Under the pieces are notes generated by a model, which made no database searches, had not been told where the DNA came from, and saw nothing but the letters and a program-made list of their open reading frames with translations. 64,000 nucleotides of DNA from Rhodoferax sp. U2-2l (GTDB lineage Bacteria; Pseudomonadota; Gammaproteobacteria; Burkholderiales; Burkholderiaceae_C). This document shows positions 54,021 to 63,800 of the stretch, piece by piece. The stretch lies in assembly GCF_020594515.1 (NCBI RefSeq), contig NZ_JAJCTH010000007.1, positions 62,001 to 126,000 on the forward strand. The letters run 5' to 3'. A program made the position numbers and the translations under genes. The number at the start of each line of letters is the position of its first letter. Position 1 is the stretch's first letter.

Positions 54021-54455
54021 ATGTTCAGCCCCTCCCAAGCCGACGTTCGCCGCTTTTTTTGCACTGTTTATGCCAAAGCCCAGACCGGGCAAACCATGGA
54101 GGCGATTGAAACCATCGCGTCGTTGTGGATCGACGAGCACCCCGAATACCACGCCGAGCTGGCCGACGAGGCCGCCGCATTGGCCAGCATGGCGGTGCCA
54201 GAGGACGGCAAAAGCAACCCGTTTTTGCACCTGTCGATGCACCTGTCAATCACCGAGCAATGCAGCATTGACCAGCCACGTGGCATCCGCCAGGCAGTGG
54301 AGCTGCTCACCCACAGGCGCGACTCCCTGCACGACGCGCACCACGAGGTGATGGAATGCCTGGGCCAGATGCTGTGGGAAAGCCAGCGCGCCGGGCGCCC
54401 ACCCGATGGCAACGCCTACATCGCCAACGTACAACGGCGGGCCACACAGGACTGA
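54021..54455 (+). CDS. DUF1841 family protein
   Basis: The 144-residue soluble protein starts MFSPSQADVRRFFCTVYAKA and has NPFLHLSMHLSITEQCSIDQPRGIRQ and HEVMECLGQMLWE, the conserved blocks of DUF1841. The frame is open upstream into the TRIC-like gene but similarity starts at 54021. No biochemical function is known. It precedes the MoxR gene by 71 bases on the same strand. Confidence 0.9.
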   Translation: MFSPSQADVRRFFCTVYAKAQTGQTMEAIETIASLWIDEHPEYHAELADEAAALASMAVPEDGKSNPFLHLSMHLSITEQCSIDQPRGIRQAVELLTHRRDSLHDAHHEVMECLGQMLWESQRAGRPPDGNAYIANVQRRATQD

Positions 54456-54526
54456 GCACACTGCTTTACCATGACAAGCTGGCTGCGCCGCGCTTGTTTC
54501 GACCCCTACTCACCCGACTGACCACC

Positions 54527-55381
54527 ATGAAATTCCAAGGCACCCCAAACTACGTCGCCACGACTGACCTGATGTTGTCGGTGAACGCCTCCATCACCCT
54601 GCAGCGCCCGTTGCTGGTCAAGGGCGAACCCGGCACCGGCAAAACCATGCTGGCCGAGGAAGTGGCGAGCGCGTTGAACCTGCCGCTGCTGCAGTGGCAC
54701 ATCAAAAGCACCACCAAGGCGCAGCAAGGCCTGTACGAGTACGACGCGGTGAGCCGCCTGCGTGACTCGCAGCTGTCGGACATAGACGGTGGTGAACGGG
54801 TCAAAAACATCCACAACTACATCGTCAAAGGTGTGTTGTGGCAGGCCTTCACCGCCGACCAGCCTGTGGCGCTGCTGATTGACGAGATCGACAAGGCCGA
54901 CATCGAATTCCCGAACGACTTGTTACGCGAAATCGACCGCATGGAGTTCTACTGCTACGAAACGCGTGAGCTGATCCGCGCCAAACACCGCCCGCTGGTG
55001 TTCATCACCTCCAACAACGAGAAGGAACTGCCCGACGCGTTTTTGCGCCGCTGCTTCTTCCACTACATCAAGTTCCCCGATGCGGCGACCATGAAGCAGA
55101 TTGTGGACGTGCACTTTCCGGGCCTCAAAGCCGAGCTGCTGCAGGCCGCGATGAAGACGTTTTTTGACATCCGCAACCTACCGGGCCTGAAGAAGAAGCC
55201 GTCCACCAGCGAACTGCTGGACTGGCTCAAATTGCTGATGGCGCAAGACATTCCCGCCTCGGTGCTGCACACCGAAGGTGACAAGGTGGCCGTGCCGCCG
55301 CTGGTCGGGGCCTTGCTCAAAAACGAGCAGGATGTGACGCTGTTTGAGAAGCTGGTGTTCATGCAGCAGCGCAACCGTTGA
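54527..55381 (+). CDS. MoxR-type AAA+ ATPase
   Basis: The 284-residue protein has Walker A KGEPGTGKTMLAEEV, Walker B ALLIDEIDKADIE, sensor VFITSNNEKELPDAFLRRCFFHYI and a C-terminal lid with LPGLKKKPSTSELLDWL. MoxR ATPases act with VWA-domain proteins as metal-insertion or assembly chaperones. Its partner, the VWA/CoxE-like protein, is encoded at 57678-58892, with a GNAT gene and a toxin-defence module in between. ATG 54527 gives the standard N-terminus (MKFQGTPNYVATTDLM). Confidence 0.93.
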   Translation: MKFQGTPNYVATTDLMLSVNASITLQRPLLVKGEPGTGKTMLAEEVASALNLPLLQWHIKSTTKAQQGLYEYDAVSRLRDSQLSDIDGGERVKNIHNYIVKGVLWQAFTADQPVALLIDEIDKADIEFPNDLLREIDRMEFYCYETRELIRAKHRPLVFITSNNEKELPDAFLRRCFFHYIKFPDAATMKQIVDVHFPGLKAELLQAAMKTFFDIRNLPGLKKKPSTSELLDWLKLLMAQDIPASVLHTEGDKVAVPPLVGALLKNEQDVTLFEKLVFMQQRNR

Positions 55382-55399
55382 TGTTTTTGGAGTGATTGA

Positions 55400-55996
55400 A
55401 TGGCATTTGTTGAACCCGTTTCCCTGAGCGCCTGCGGCATCACCCTGCTGCCTTTGAGTCTGGACCACGAAGATGGCCTGCGTGCCGCCGCTGCCGATGG
55501 TGAACTCTGGAACATCCGCGTCACCTCGGTACCCGAACCCGAAAACACCCGCCAATACATCAACGATGCCCTGGCCATGCGTGAGGCCGGTAACCGCTTT
55601 GCGTTTGCCGTGCTTGAGGCAGCCACCGGCAAGGTGCTGGGCACAAGCAGCTACCACGACATCCTGCCTGCCGTGAAACGCTTGGAGATTGGCTACACCT
55701 GGTACGCCAAAAGTGTGCAGCGCACCCACGTCAACACCACCGCCAAGCTGCTGTTGCTGACCCATGCGTTTGAGGTGCTGGGCTGCCATGTGGTGGGCTG
55801 GCGCACCGACAACTTCAACTTTGCCAGTCAATCTGCCATCGAGCGCCTGGGCGCCAAAAAAGACGGCGTGATCCGTGGCCACGCGCTACGCCGCGACGGC
55901 AGCATCCGCGACACCGTGATGTACAGCCTGCGCAGCGGGGAATGGCCGGAAGTCAAGGCGCAACTGCTGTATTTTCTGGACAAACCGCGGGCCTGA
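55400..55996 (+). CDS. GNAT-family N-acetyltransferase (RimJ/RimL-like)
   Basis: The 198-residue protein has the RimJ/RimL order: ITLLPLSLDHEDGL, LGTSSYHDILPAVKRLEIGYTWYAKS with the beta-bulge, LLTHAFEVLGCHVVGWRTDNFNFASQSAIERLGAKKDGVIRGHALRRDG near the acetyl-CoA site and C-terminus. The substrate is unknown. It starts 18 bases after the MoxR stop, so probably cotranscribed. Confidence 0.92.
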   Translation: MAFVEPVSLSACGITLLPLSLDHEDGLRAAAADGELWNIRVTSVPEPENTRQYINDALAMREAGNRFAFAVLEAATGKVLGTSSYHDILPAVKRLEIGYTWYAKSVQRTHVNTTAKLLLLTHAFEVLGCHVVGWRTDNFNFASQSAIERLGAKKDGVIRGHALRRDGSIRDTVMYSLRSGEWPEVKAQLLYFLDKPRA

Positions 55997-56016
55997 TCTG
56001 GACACGGCAACTCAGC

Positions 56017-56037
56017 GTATATACACTCACCATATAC
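56017..56037. promoter_or_regulatory. Candidate VapB operator
   Basis: GTATAT-N9-ATATAC is an inverted repeat ending 14 bases before the vapB ATG, in an AT-rich 21-base island within high-GC DNA. TATACAC also occurs twice as a direct repeat. AbrB-type VapB antitoxins usually autoregulate by binding such repeats at their own promoter. Confidence 0.5.
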
Positions 56038-56051
56038 ACAAGGAGGTGCCC

Positions 56052-56393
56052 ATGAACGCTCGTTTACCCAACAAAGCCATGCCAAAACGCAGCCTTGTGG
56101 AAACAACGGTGTTCCAGTCCGGCAACAGCCAGGCTATTCGTATTCCCAAAGAATTCCAGTTCCACACCAAGCGCGTGGAAATATTCCGGGAGGGCAATGC
56201 CATCGTGCTGCGCCCTCTGCCAACAACCGCCGCCGAAGCGCTAGCCGACCTCGCGCCCCTGAGTGCCGCTGAAGGCCTTGCGCTGGATCAGGCCATGGGT
56301 CATCTGGACGACCTGTTGGCGCTGGATGAGCCACCTTCTGACCCGCTACCGCGTCGCTCCAGCACCACCGCGCGCAAGCCCAGCGCACCATGA
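56052..56393 (+). CDS. vapB: AbrB/VagC-type antitoxin VapB
   Basis: The 113-residue protein has the swapped-hairpin AbrB signature TTVFQSGNSQAIRIPKEFQ and a C-terminal tail (from about residue 70) that would wrap the toxin. ATG 56052 has a perfect AGGAGG 5 bases upstream. It overlaps vapC by ATGA. The tail is longer than in minimal antitoxins and Pro/Ser/Arg-rich. Confidence 0.92.
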   Translation: MNARLPNKAMPKRSLVETTVFQSGNSQAIRIPKEFQFHTKRVEIFREGNAIVLRPLPTTAAEALADLAPLSAAEGLALDQAMGHLDDLLALDEPPSDPLPRRSSTTARKPSAP

Positions 56394-56794
56394 CACCAAG
56401 TTATCTGCTCGATACCGATGTGTTCTCGCTGATGGTCAAGGGCCAGGACGAGGCGCTGAATGTGCGTATGCAAACCCTGGCCAAAGGTGAAGCCGTGTTG
56501 TCGGTGATCACCACGGGTGAGTACTTTTATGGGGTGGCACACGCGCCGGTATCGGCTCTGCGCGAAAAACGCGCTCAGCGGCTGATGGACTTTTTCGGTG
56601 TCTTGCCGCTGGATGCCGAGGTGAGCATCAGCTATGGCGCCATCCGTGCCGACTTGCGGGCCAAGGGCACACCCATTGGCCCCAATGACCTGTGGCTCGC
56701 CGCCCAGGCGACAGCCCACGGTCTGGTTCTGGTGACACGCAACACGCGTGAGTTCAAGCGGGTTAAGGGGTTGAAGGTGGAGGATTGGCTGTGA
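56390..56794 (+). CDS. vapC: PIN-domain toxin VapC
   Basis: The 134-residue PIN domain keeps the acidic metal ligands: YLLDTDVFSLM, ITTGEYFYG and GPNDLWLAAQA with VLVTRNTREF after it. VapC toxins are ribonucleases that often cut tRNA or rRNA when the antitoxin is degraded. The TGA overlaps the GTG start of the AbiC-like gene, joining the toxin pair and the putative phage-defence gene into one transcript. Confidence 0.94.
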   Translation: MTPSYLLDTDVFSLMVKGQDEALNVRMQTLAKGEAVLSVITTGEYFYGVAHAPVSALREKRAQRLMDFFGVLPLDAEVSISYGAIRADLRAKGTPIGPNDLWLAAQATAHGLVLVTRNTREFKRVKGLKVEDWL

Positions 56795-57684
56795 AAAAGC
56801 TGTTTTCTCCTTGGTGGCTGCTGGCCATTGCCGTATCGGGTACGGCCTTACTTGCTTGGGCCTATTGGGGTGGTTGGAACATTCACCCCCATGCCAACGC
56901 AGGAGAGCTTGGCCAGTTGGGAGACTTTTTTGGAGGGATGCTGAATCCTTTGGTGTCAGCACTGACTCTTTTCGTTGCCATCAGTGTGTGGCGGCTTCAA
57001 AAGGACGAGTTGGAACTGACCCGAAAAGAGCTTGAAAACTCACGTCTGGCGGTGGAGGAACAGGCTGCAACTGCCGAGCAGCAGCGCAAGGAACAGCGAT
57101 TTTTTGACTTTTTAAATCTATATCAAGTCACACTTGAAACAATTAGTTTTGAAGAGCGCACTACAAGCGCTTTGTCTGCCGTATTTGGTTCTGAGAAACC
57201 CACGACGTCTCCTGTAACTCGTACCGGAAAATCTGCATTTAAGTTGCTCACTTCATCATGGGCTTCACCAATCAGATCGCTCTCTACTCTGTTTGTCGCT
57301 AACAACGAAAATTCAGACCCGATGCCAGCAGAAGAAACCATCATAAAAAGTTGGGATAGACAATCTCCTTTGCTAGATCACTACTTTCGTACTGTATTCA
57401 CCCTACTGAGGGAAGCAAAGCCGATTCTGAAAAACGACCATTTCCGTTTTGTCAAATTATTCCGTGCTCAGCTTAGCCGTGATGAGGTCAATCTGCTTGC
57501 AATGAATCTCCTCTATGACGAGGAGGGTCAAAAGATGCGCGATTTGGTCGCAAGCTATGGCATTCTGAAACACATGCCAGCAAACCATTTGAGAACTATT
57601 GCCGAACGAGATCTAGACCCTTTGTCTTTCGGCCGCAAGTGGGCGGAGAAGCACTTGGCGTCTACCCAAGCCACACCATGCTGA
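56791..57684 (+). CDS. Putative phage abortive-infection protein (putAbiC-like)
   Basis: The 297-residue protein has two N-terminal membrane segments (WWLLAIAVSGTALLAWAYW; LNPLVSALTLFVAISVW), the GQLGDFFGGMLNP motif, a coiled coil (about 75-105, KDELELTRKELENSRLAVEEQ) and the C-terminal YFRTVFTLLREAK with LSRDEVNLLAMNLLYDEEG, the pattern of the putAbiC family (putative phage abortive infection). The middle is AT-richer than its neighbours, suggesting transfer. GTG at 56791 overlaps vapC; the 3' end overlaps the VWA start by 7 bases. Antiphage function is an inference. Confidence 0.82.
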   Translation: MKKLFSPWWLLAIAVSGTALLAWAYWGGWNIHPHANAGELGQLGDFFGGMLNPLVSALTLFVAISVWRLQKDELELTRKELENSRLAVEEQAATAEQQRKEQRFFDFLNLYQVTLETISFEERTTSALSAVFGSEKPTTSPVTRTGKSAFKLLTSSWASPIRSLSTLFVANNENSDPMPAEETIIKSWDRQSPLLDHYFRTVFTLLREAKPILKNDHFRFVKLFRAQLSRDEVNLLAMNLLYDEEGQKMRDLVASYGILKHMPANHLRTIAERDLDPLSFGRKWAEKHLASTQATPC

Positions 57685-58892
57685 TCGACTTCTTCTACAC
57701 CCTGCGCGCCGCCAAGTTGCCGGTCTCGGTCAAGGAATTCCTGACCCTGCTGGAGGCGCTCAAGCTCGGGGTGGTCGGGCCGAAAACGCCACAGTCAGAC
57801 GACGGGGACTGCGCACCCAGCGGCTACAAGATCGAGGACTTCTACTTCTTGAGCCGCGCCACCCTGGTCAAGGACGAAAAACATTACGACAAGTTCGACA
57901 AGGCGTTTGCCGCCTACTTTCACGGTGTCGAGTTAATCACCGACATCACTAAAGACATCCCGCTCGATTGGCTCAAAAAAACACTGGACATCCACCTGAC
58001 GCCTGAGCAAAAAGCCGCCATCGAAGCGATGGGCTGGGACGAGCTGATGGAGACGCTTAAAAAGCGCCTGGAAGAACAAAAAGAACGCCACGAAGGTGGC
58101 AGCAAGTGGATCGGCACTGGCGGCACCAGCCCGTTTGGCCATGGCGGTTACAACCCCAAGGGCATCCGTATGAGCGGGCCGGGCCAGAACAAAAGTGCGG
58201 TCAAGGTCTGGGAGCAACGCGCTTACCGCGACTATGACGACACCCAAGAGCTTGGCACCCGCAATATCAAGGTCGCGTTACGTCGCCTGCGCAAGTTCGC
58301 GCGTGAAGGCCATGTGGAAGAGCTGGATCTGGACGACACCATTCGTTCCACCGCCGCCAACGCGGGTTACCTCGACATCAAGATGCGCCCGGAGCGCCAC
58401 AACAACGTCAAGGTGCTGTTGCTGATGGACGTGGGTGGCACCATGGACGAACACATCGCGCGGGTGGAGGAGCTGTTTTCTGCGGCCAAGACCGAGTTCA
58501 AACACCTGGAGTTTTACTACTTCCACAACTGCGTCTACGACTTTGTCTGGAAGAACAACCGCCGCCGTTTTGCCGAGAAGTTCCCGACCTGGGACATCGT
58601 GCGCAAGTACAACAAGGATTACAAATTGATCTTCATCGGTGACGCCACCATGAGCCCCTACGAAATCCTGCAACCCGGTGGCAGCGTCGAATACGGCAAC
58701 GAAGAGGCCGGTGCCGAATGGCTGGGCCGGCTGACCCACGCCTACCCGCAGTTCGCCTGGATCAACCCCGAGCCGCAAGGTGTCTGGCAGTACCGCCAAA
58801 GCATCGCCATCGTTCAGCAGCTCATGAGCCAGCGCATGTTCCCGATGACGCTCAAGGGCCTGGAAGACGCGATGCGCCTGCTGAGCAAATGA
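57678..58892 (+). CDS. VWA-domain protein (CoxE-like, COG3825 type)
   Basis: The 404-residue protein begins IDFFYTLRAAKLPVSVKEFLTLL and has a VWA domain (LLLMDVGGTMDEHIARVEELF, YYFHNCVYDFVW, IFIGDATMSPYEI, GGSVEYGNEEAGAEWL). The MIDAS reads DVGGTMD instead of DxSxS; DVGGS/T is, as far as I recall, usual in this subfamily. It is the expected partner of the MoxR ATPase at 54527-55381. Its ATG lies inside the AbiC-like frame; its stop overlaps tamA by ATGA. Confidence 0.92.
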   Translation: MLIDFFYTLRAAKLPVSVKEFLTLLEALKLGVVGPKTPQSDDGDCAPSGYKIEDFYFLSRATLVKDEKHYDKFDKAFAAYFHGVELITDITKDIPLDWLKKTLDIHLTPEQKAAIEAMGWDELMETLKKRLEEQKERHEGGSKWIGTGGTSPFGHGGYNPKGIRMSGPGQNKSAVKVWEQRAYRDYDDTQELGTRNIKVALRRLRKFAREGHVEELDLDDTIRSTAANAGYLDIKMRPERHNNVKVLLLMDVGGTMDEHIARVEELFSAAKTEFKHLEFYYFHNCVYDFVWKNNRRRFAEKFPTWDIVRKYNKDYKLIFIGDATMSPYEILQPGGSVEYGNEEAGAEWLGRLTHAYPQFAWINPEPQGVWQYRQSIAIVQQLMSQRMFPMTLKGLEDAMRLLSK

Positions 58893-60820
58893 AGGCGATC
58901 TGGTCCGCCGCAGCCTGTCTGCTGTTGCCGCTGCTAGCAGCCGCGCAGGCGGTGCCGCTGGTGGATGACACCCCGAGCCCGCCCAACCCTGAAACACAGG
59001 CGGTGGACAACACCGTCGAGACCACCGAGCCAGACGCACCAGAACCGCCGACCGACCCCGACGCCGAGCCCAACAGCACCGCGTCCGGCACGCCCGCTTT
59101 TTTACTCACTGTCTCCGCCACCGACGAGATCAAGACCCTGCTGGAGCGGCACTTGGAGATTCAACGCTACCGCGCCCTCACCGACCTGAGCGACGACGAG
59201 CTGGATCGCCTGCTCGACATGGCCCGGCTGGACGCGCAGAAGCTGCTGGCCACGCTGGGCTATTTTTCACCGGTGATCGAGATCACCCGGGACCGTGCTG
59301 ACCCAACGCCCGGGCGCGCCGTGCACATCAGCGTGGTGGCGGGCGAGCCGGTGCAGGTCAGCCAGGTGCAGCTGCGTTTTAGCGGCCCCATCGCCACCGA
59401 CCCGCAGGCCGCCGCCCAGCGCGCCCTGATCGAAGACACCTGGCTGCTGCCCGCAGGCAACCGGATGACGCAGTCGGCCTGGTCGGCTGCCAAACAGCAG
59501 GCGCTGCGCCAGCTCACCAGCCAGCGTTATCCCACCGGCACCCTGGTCGACACCCTGGCCGATGTGGACCCGATCACCCACACCGCGCACCTGAGCGTGA
59601 CGCTGGACTCCGGCCCGGCCTACAAACTGGGGCCGCTGGTCACCACCGGCTTGCAGCGTTATGACGCTGACCTGGTGCGCCGCCTGGCCCGGCTGCCAGC
59701 GGGCGACGACTATGACCTGACCGAACTGGTGGCAGCACAGCAGCGCCTGTCAAGCAGCGGGTATTTCAACTCGGCCTTCATGCAGGTGGATACCAACTCC
59801 AACCCCGAAGCCGCACAAGTGATGGTGACCGTGCGCGAGGCCCGGCTGCAAAAGGTCACGCTGGGCGTGGGTGCCAGCACCGACAGCGGCGCCCGCCTGA
59901 GTGTGGAACACCACCACAACCTGGTGCCCGGGCTGGGCTGGCAGGCCCTGAGCAAGATCGCCGTTGACCGCGAAACGCAAACCATTGGGGTGGAGCTGAC
60001 CGCCCCGCCCGATGACCGCGGCTGGCGCTGGAACACCTCGGCGCTGTTGCAAAACGAACGCAGCGGATCATTTGACATTGGCAGCCACCGCCTGCAGTTC
60101 GGGGCCACCCGGCTCAGTGAACGCATTGACCGCAGCTACTACGTGCAATATGACCGCGCCGACACCGCCACCTCGGACGCCCTGACCGCCCAGGTGGCCG
60201 AGTCGGTCAGCGTCAACTACGCCTTCACGCTGCGCGAATTTGATGCCCTGCCGTTCCCGTCCAGCGGCTGGGCGGTGGGGGTGGAGCTGGGTGGCGGCAC
60301 CACGCTGGGCCATGATCGTGCGCCGTTTGGCCGGGTGCTGACCCGCTGGCAGGCGTTCTGGCCCCTGGGCGCCCACGGCGATGACGCCGCCTCAGACCGG
60401 CGCGCCGGGCGCCTGGCGCTGCGCGCCCAGGCGGGTGCGGCGGTGGTGCGCGACGGCGTCAGCCTGCCTGCCACCCAGCTGTTTCTGGCCGGTGGCGCCA
60501 ACAGCGTGCGCGGCTACCGCCTGCGCAGCATCGGGATTGAACTGCCGGACGGTCAGATCACCGCCGGACGCTATCTGGCCACCGGCAGCCTGGAGTGGCA
60601 GCGCCCCATCACCTCCAACGGTCGTCTGACCGACTGGGAAGGTGTGGTTTTTGTCGACGCGGGCTCGGTCGCCAACCAGGCAGCTGACCTGAACACGCAG
60701 GTCGGGGTGGGTGCCGGTGCACGCTGGAAAACCCCGGTGGGGCCGCTGCAGATTGACTTGGCCTATGGTGTGCAGGTCAAAAAACTGCGCTTGCACCTGA
60801 ACGTGGGGTTTGTGTTTTGA
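58889..60820 (+). CDS. tamA: Translocation and assembly module protein TamA (Omp85 family)
   Basis: The protein (643 residues) has a signal peptide (SAAACLLLPLLAAAQAV), a Pro/Thr-rich linker (about 25-65), POTRA domains and a C-terminal Omp85 barrel with the VRGYRL motif (GGANSVRGYRLRS) and a terminal Phe. TamA works with TamB in outer-membrane lipid transport and insertion of some barrel proteins. ATG 58889 overlaps the VWA stop by ATGA; the TGA overlaps the tamB TTG start. Confidence 0.95.
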   Translation: MKAIWSAAACLLLPLLAAAQAVPLVDDTPSPPNPETQAVDNTVETTEPDAPEPPTDPDAEPNSTASGTPAFLLTVSATDEIKTLLERHLEIQRYRALTDLSDDELDRLLDMARLDAQKLLATLGYFSPVIEITRDRADPTPGRAVHISVVAGEPVQVSQVQLRFSGPIATDPQAAAQRALIEDTWLLPAGNRMTQSAWSAAKQQALRQLTSQRYPTGTLVDTLADVDPITHTAHLSVTLDSGPAYKLGPLVTTGLQRYDADLVRRLARLPAGDDYDLTELVAAQQRLSSSGYFNSAFMQVDTNSNPEAAQVMVTVREARLQKVTLGVGASTDSGARLSVEHHHNLVPGLGWQALSKIAVDRETQTIGVELTAPPDDRGWRWNTSALLQNERSGSFDIGSHRLQFGATRLSERIDRSYYVQYDRADTATSDALTAQVAESVSVNYAFTLREFDALPFPSSGWAVGVELGGGTTLGHDRAPFGRVLTRWQAFWPLGAHGDDAASDRRAGRLALRAQAGAAVVRDGVSLPATQLFLAGGANSVRGYRLRSIGIELPDGQITAGRYLATGSLEWQRPITSNGRLTDWEGVVFVDAGSVANQAADLNTQVGVGAGARWKTPVGPLQIDLAYGVQVKKLRLHLNVGFVF

Positions 60821-63800
60821 AGCCGCTGCTGCGCCGCAGCCTGATGGGGTTGGCGGCCCTGCTGGGGCTGCTGGCCGGGTTGTGGGTCTGGTCGGGCAAC
60901 GACAGCTCGCTGGCCGTGGCCTTGCAGCAGGCGCAGCGTGTGCTGCCCGCCGGTCAGACACTCGAAACACGGGAGGTCAGTGGCTCGCTGCGACAGGGCG
61001 GGCGTATTGGCTGGCTGCGCTGGCAAAGCGGCGGACTGAGTGTCGAAGCGCATGAGGTCACCGCCGCGTGGGCGCCCGCTGCGCTGCTGCGGCGCGAGCT
61101 GCAGTTGAGCCAGCTGAACGTGGGGCAACTGGTGATCCACGACCAGCGCGAGCCCACACCCGCCACCGCCAGCCAGCCGCCGACCGATCTGGGCTTGCCT
61201 TTTCGGGTGGATGCTGCAGTGCGGGTGGACACGCTGGAATGGGTCGGTGTCAGCACCCAGCGGCTGGACAAGCTGAGCGTCCACTACATGTTTGATGGCA
61301 AATCGCACAAGCTTGAGAGCGGCCAAGGCGTGTTTTCGTCCAACACCTACCGCTTCTCGGGTGAATTGGAAGCCAGTGGCCCGATGGCACTCCAGCTGCA
61401 GGCGGGTGGCGTGGTGGACGCGCCCGTGCCCGGCAACACCGTGCCACTGCGCCTGGACGCCCTGGCCCGCATCACCGGCGCGCTGGCCGGGCCGCAGGCC
61501 GAGCTGGTGGTGCAGGCCGACCTGACACCGCAAGCGCCAGCTAACGTACCGCCCACCGCTGGCAGCCCAACCCCTCCCGCCGCCATGCAGGCGAGCCTGT
61601 CAGCCCACATCGCCCCCTGGCAGGCGCAAAAAATCATCCGCGCCGATGGCAACTGGCAGGCGCTGAACCTGGCCAGCCTCTGGCCGCAGGCACCCCAGAC
61701 CGGGCTCACCGGCCGGGCCAGTGTCAGCCCACAAGGCCCCGGCTGGCAGGCCGAGATCCAATTGGACAACAGCCTCAGCGGCCCCTGGGACCAGCAGCGC
61801 CTGCCGCTGCAGCAGCTGCGGGCCGGGCTGACCTACACCGATGGCCATTGGCTGCTGCAGCGCCTGCAGGCGCAGGCGGCCGGTGGCCGGGTCGAGGGTC
61901 GTGGCCAAATCGGCACCGGCACCAGCACTGACGCCGCCGGACTGTGGCAGGGTGAGGCTCAGGTGCAAGGCATCAACCCGGCCGCCATCGACACCCGCCT
62001 GGCCAGCGATGCCATCAGCGGCACCCTGAGTGCGCGCCAGACCCCGGCCAGCGACACAGCGCCCAGCACGGGTCAGGCTGCCAGCCCGGGCCTGGCGACC
62101 GCGTTCAGTTTTGACATCGCCCTGCAGTCCGGCAGACAACGCACCGCCAAACCCGCCAGCCAAAAGGACGACCTGCTGGGCGGTCTGCACTTCAACCGTC
62201 TGCTGGCGCAGGGTGTGTGGTCAGCGCCGCAGCTCAGCCTGAGCACCGTCAGCCTGGACGTTGACCAGGCCCAATTACAAGGTCAACTCAAACTCAACAC
62301 CGCCAGCCTGGCGACCCAAGGCCAGCTGAGCCTGCAGTTGCCGGGGTTACAGGCACAGGTCAATGGCCATGCCGCCCCGGCTGACGGGCTGGGCACACTC
62401 AGTGTGCAACTGCAAGATGCCGCCCAGGCCAGCCAGTGGCTCCAACGCTGGCCGGGTCTGGGCAGCCAGCTGGCCAACCTGCCCACCAGTGGCACGGCAA
62501 CGCTGGCCGCGCAATGGCAAGGCGGCTGGCAGCAAAACGGCCAAGCTATGCGCGTCGACGCCAAGCTGCAGGTGCCGCAATTGAACTGGACCACGACCAC
62601 AACACCGCCCCCGGTCACGACCCGCCTGCAAAACGTCCAGCTCAATCTGGCCGGACGCATCAACCAGCTGGCCATCAGCAGCCACGGGCAATGGACCCAA
62701 GGCACACAACAGGCCGAATGGCAAACCCAGGCCAGCGCTGGCCGGGGCCAAGACGGCCACTGGCAGGCCAGCCTGCGGCAGGTGCAACTGGCGCTGCGCC
62801 AGCCAGGCCACGCCAACCCGTGGCAGCTGCAGATTGGCGCCCCCGATGGCGGGGCGCCCGGCCCCCTGACCCCGCCGGTGACGCTGCGCTGGCAAAGCAA
62901 CACCAGCACGCTGGCCGTATCGGCGGGCACCGCACGCCTGCGCGGGCCGCTGCCCGGCAGCGCAGACATCAGCTGGCAAGCAGCGCAATGGTCACCCGCG
63001 GCGGGCCCTGGCAAGCCCGCCCAATGGCGCAGCCAGGGGCGCATCGACGGTGTGCCGCTGGCCTGGCTGGACAGCTTCACCGACAAGTCCCTGGCCGATC
63101 TGGGCATCGGCAGCAACCTGTTGCTGGCAGGCAGCTGGGACGCCGCGTCCACCGACATGTTGCACGTGCGCGCCACACTCGAGCGCAGCGCGGGGGATGT
63201 GCGGCTTCAGGCCGATGCCGGGCGCGCCACCGCCGTGCCCGCGGGCATGCAGGAAGCCTGGCTGCAGGTCAACCTGGACGGTGAACAGGTGGCAGGCACA
63301 CTGCGCTGGGACAGCCAGCGCGCGGGCAAAGCGCTGGCTGCCTTCAGCACCCGGCTGCGGCATGACAACAACGGCTGGGCCTGGCCCGACAGCGCCCCGC
63401 TGGGCGGCAGCCTGCAGCTGCAATTGCCCCCGGTGGACGCCTGGTCGGCGCTGGCCCCGCCGGGCTGGCGCCTGCGCGGCACGGTGGACAGCCACATCGA
63501 CCTGATGGGCACCCGGGCACAACCCGAGTGGGCGGGCACGCTGCGCGCGCGCGACCTGGCGGTGCGCTCGGTGGTGGACGGCATCGACTTCAGCCAGGGC
63601 ACGCTCGACGCCCGGCTGCACGGGCAGCAGTTGGACATCCAGAACTTCACCCTGCGCGGCGCGGGCACACCACAAGACGCCAACGCGGGCGGGCAGCTCA
63701 GCATCACCGGATCGGTGGTCTGGCTGGCCAAGGCGGGCCAGAGCAGCCCGGCGCAACAGGTGCAAATGGCGCTGCAAGCCAAGCTCAGCGCCCTGCGCCT

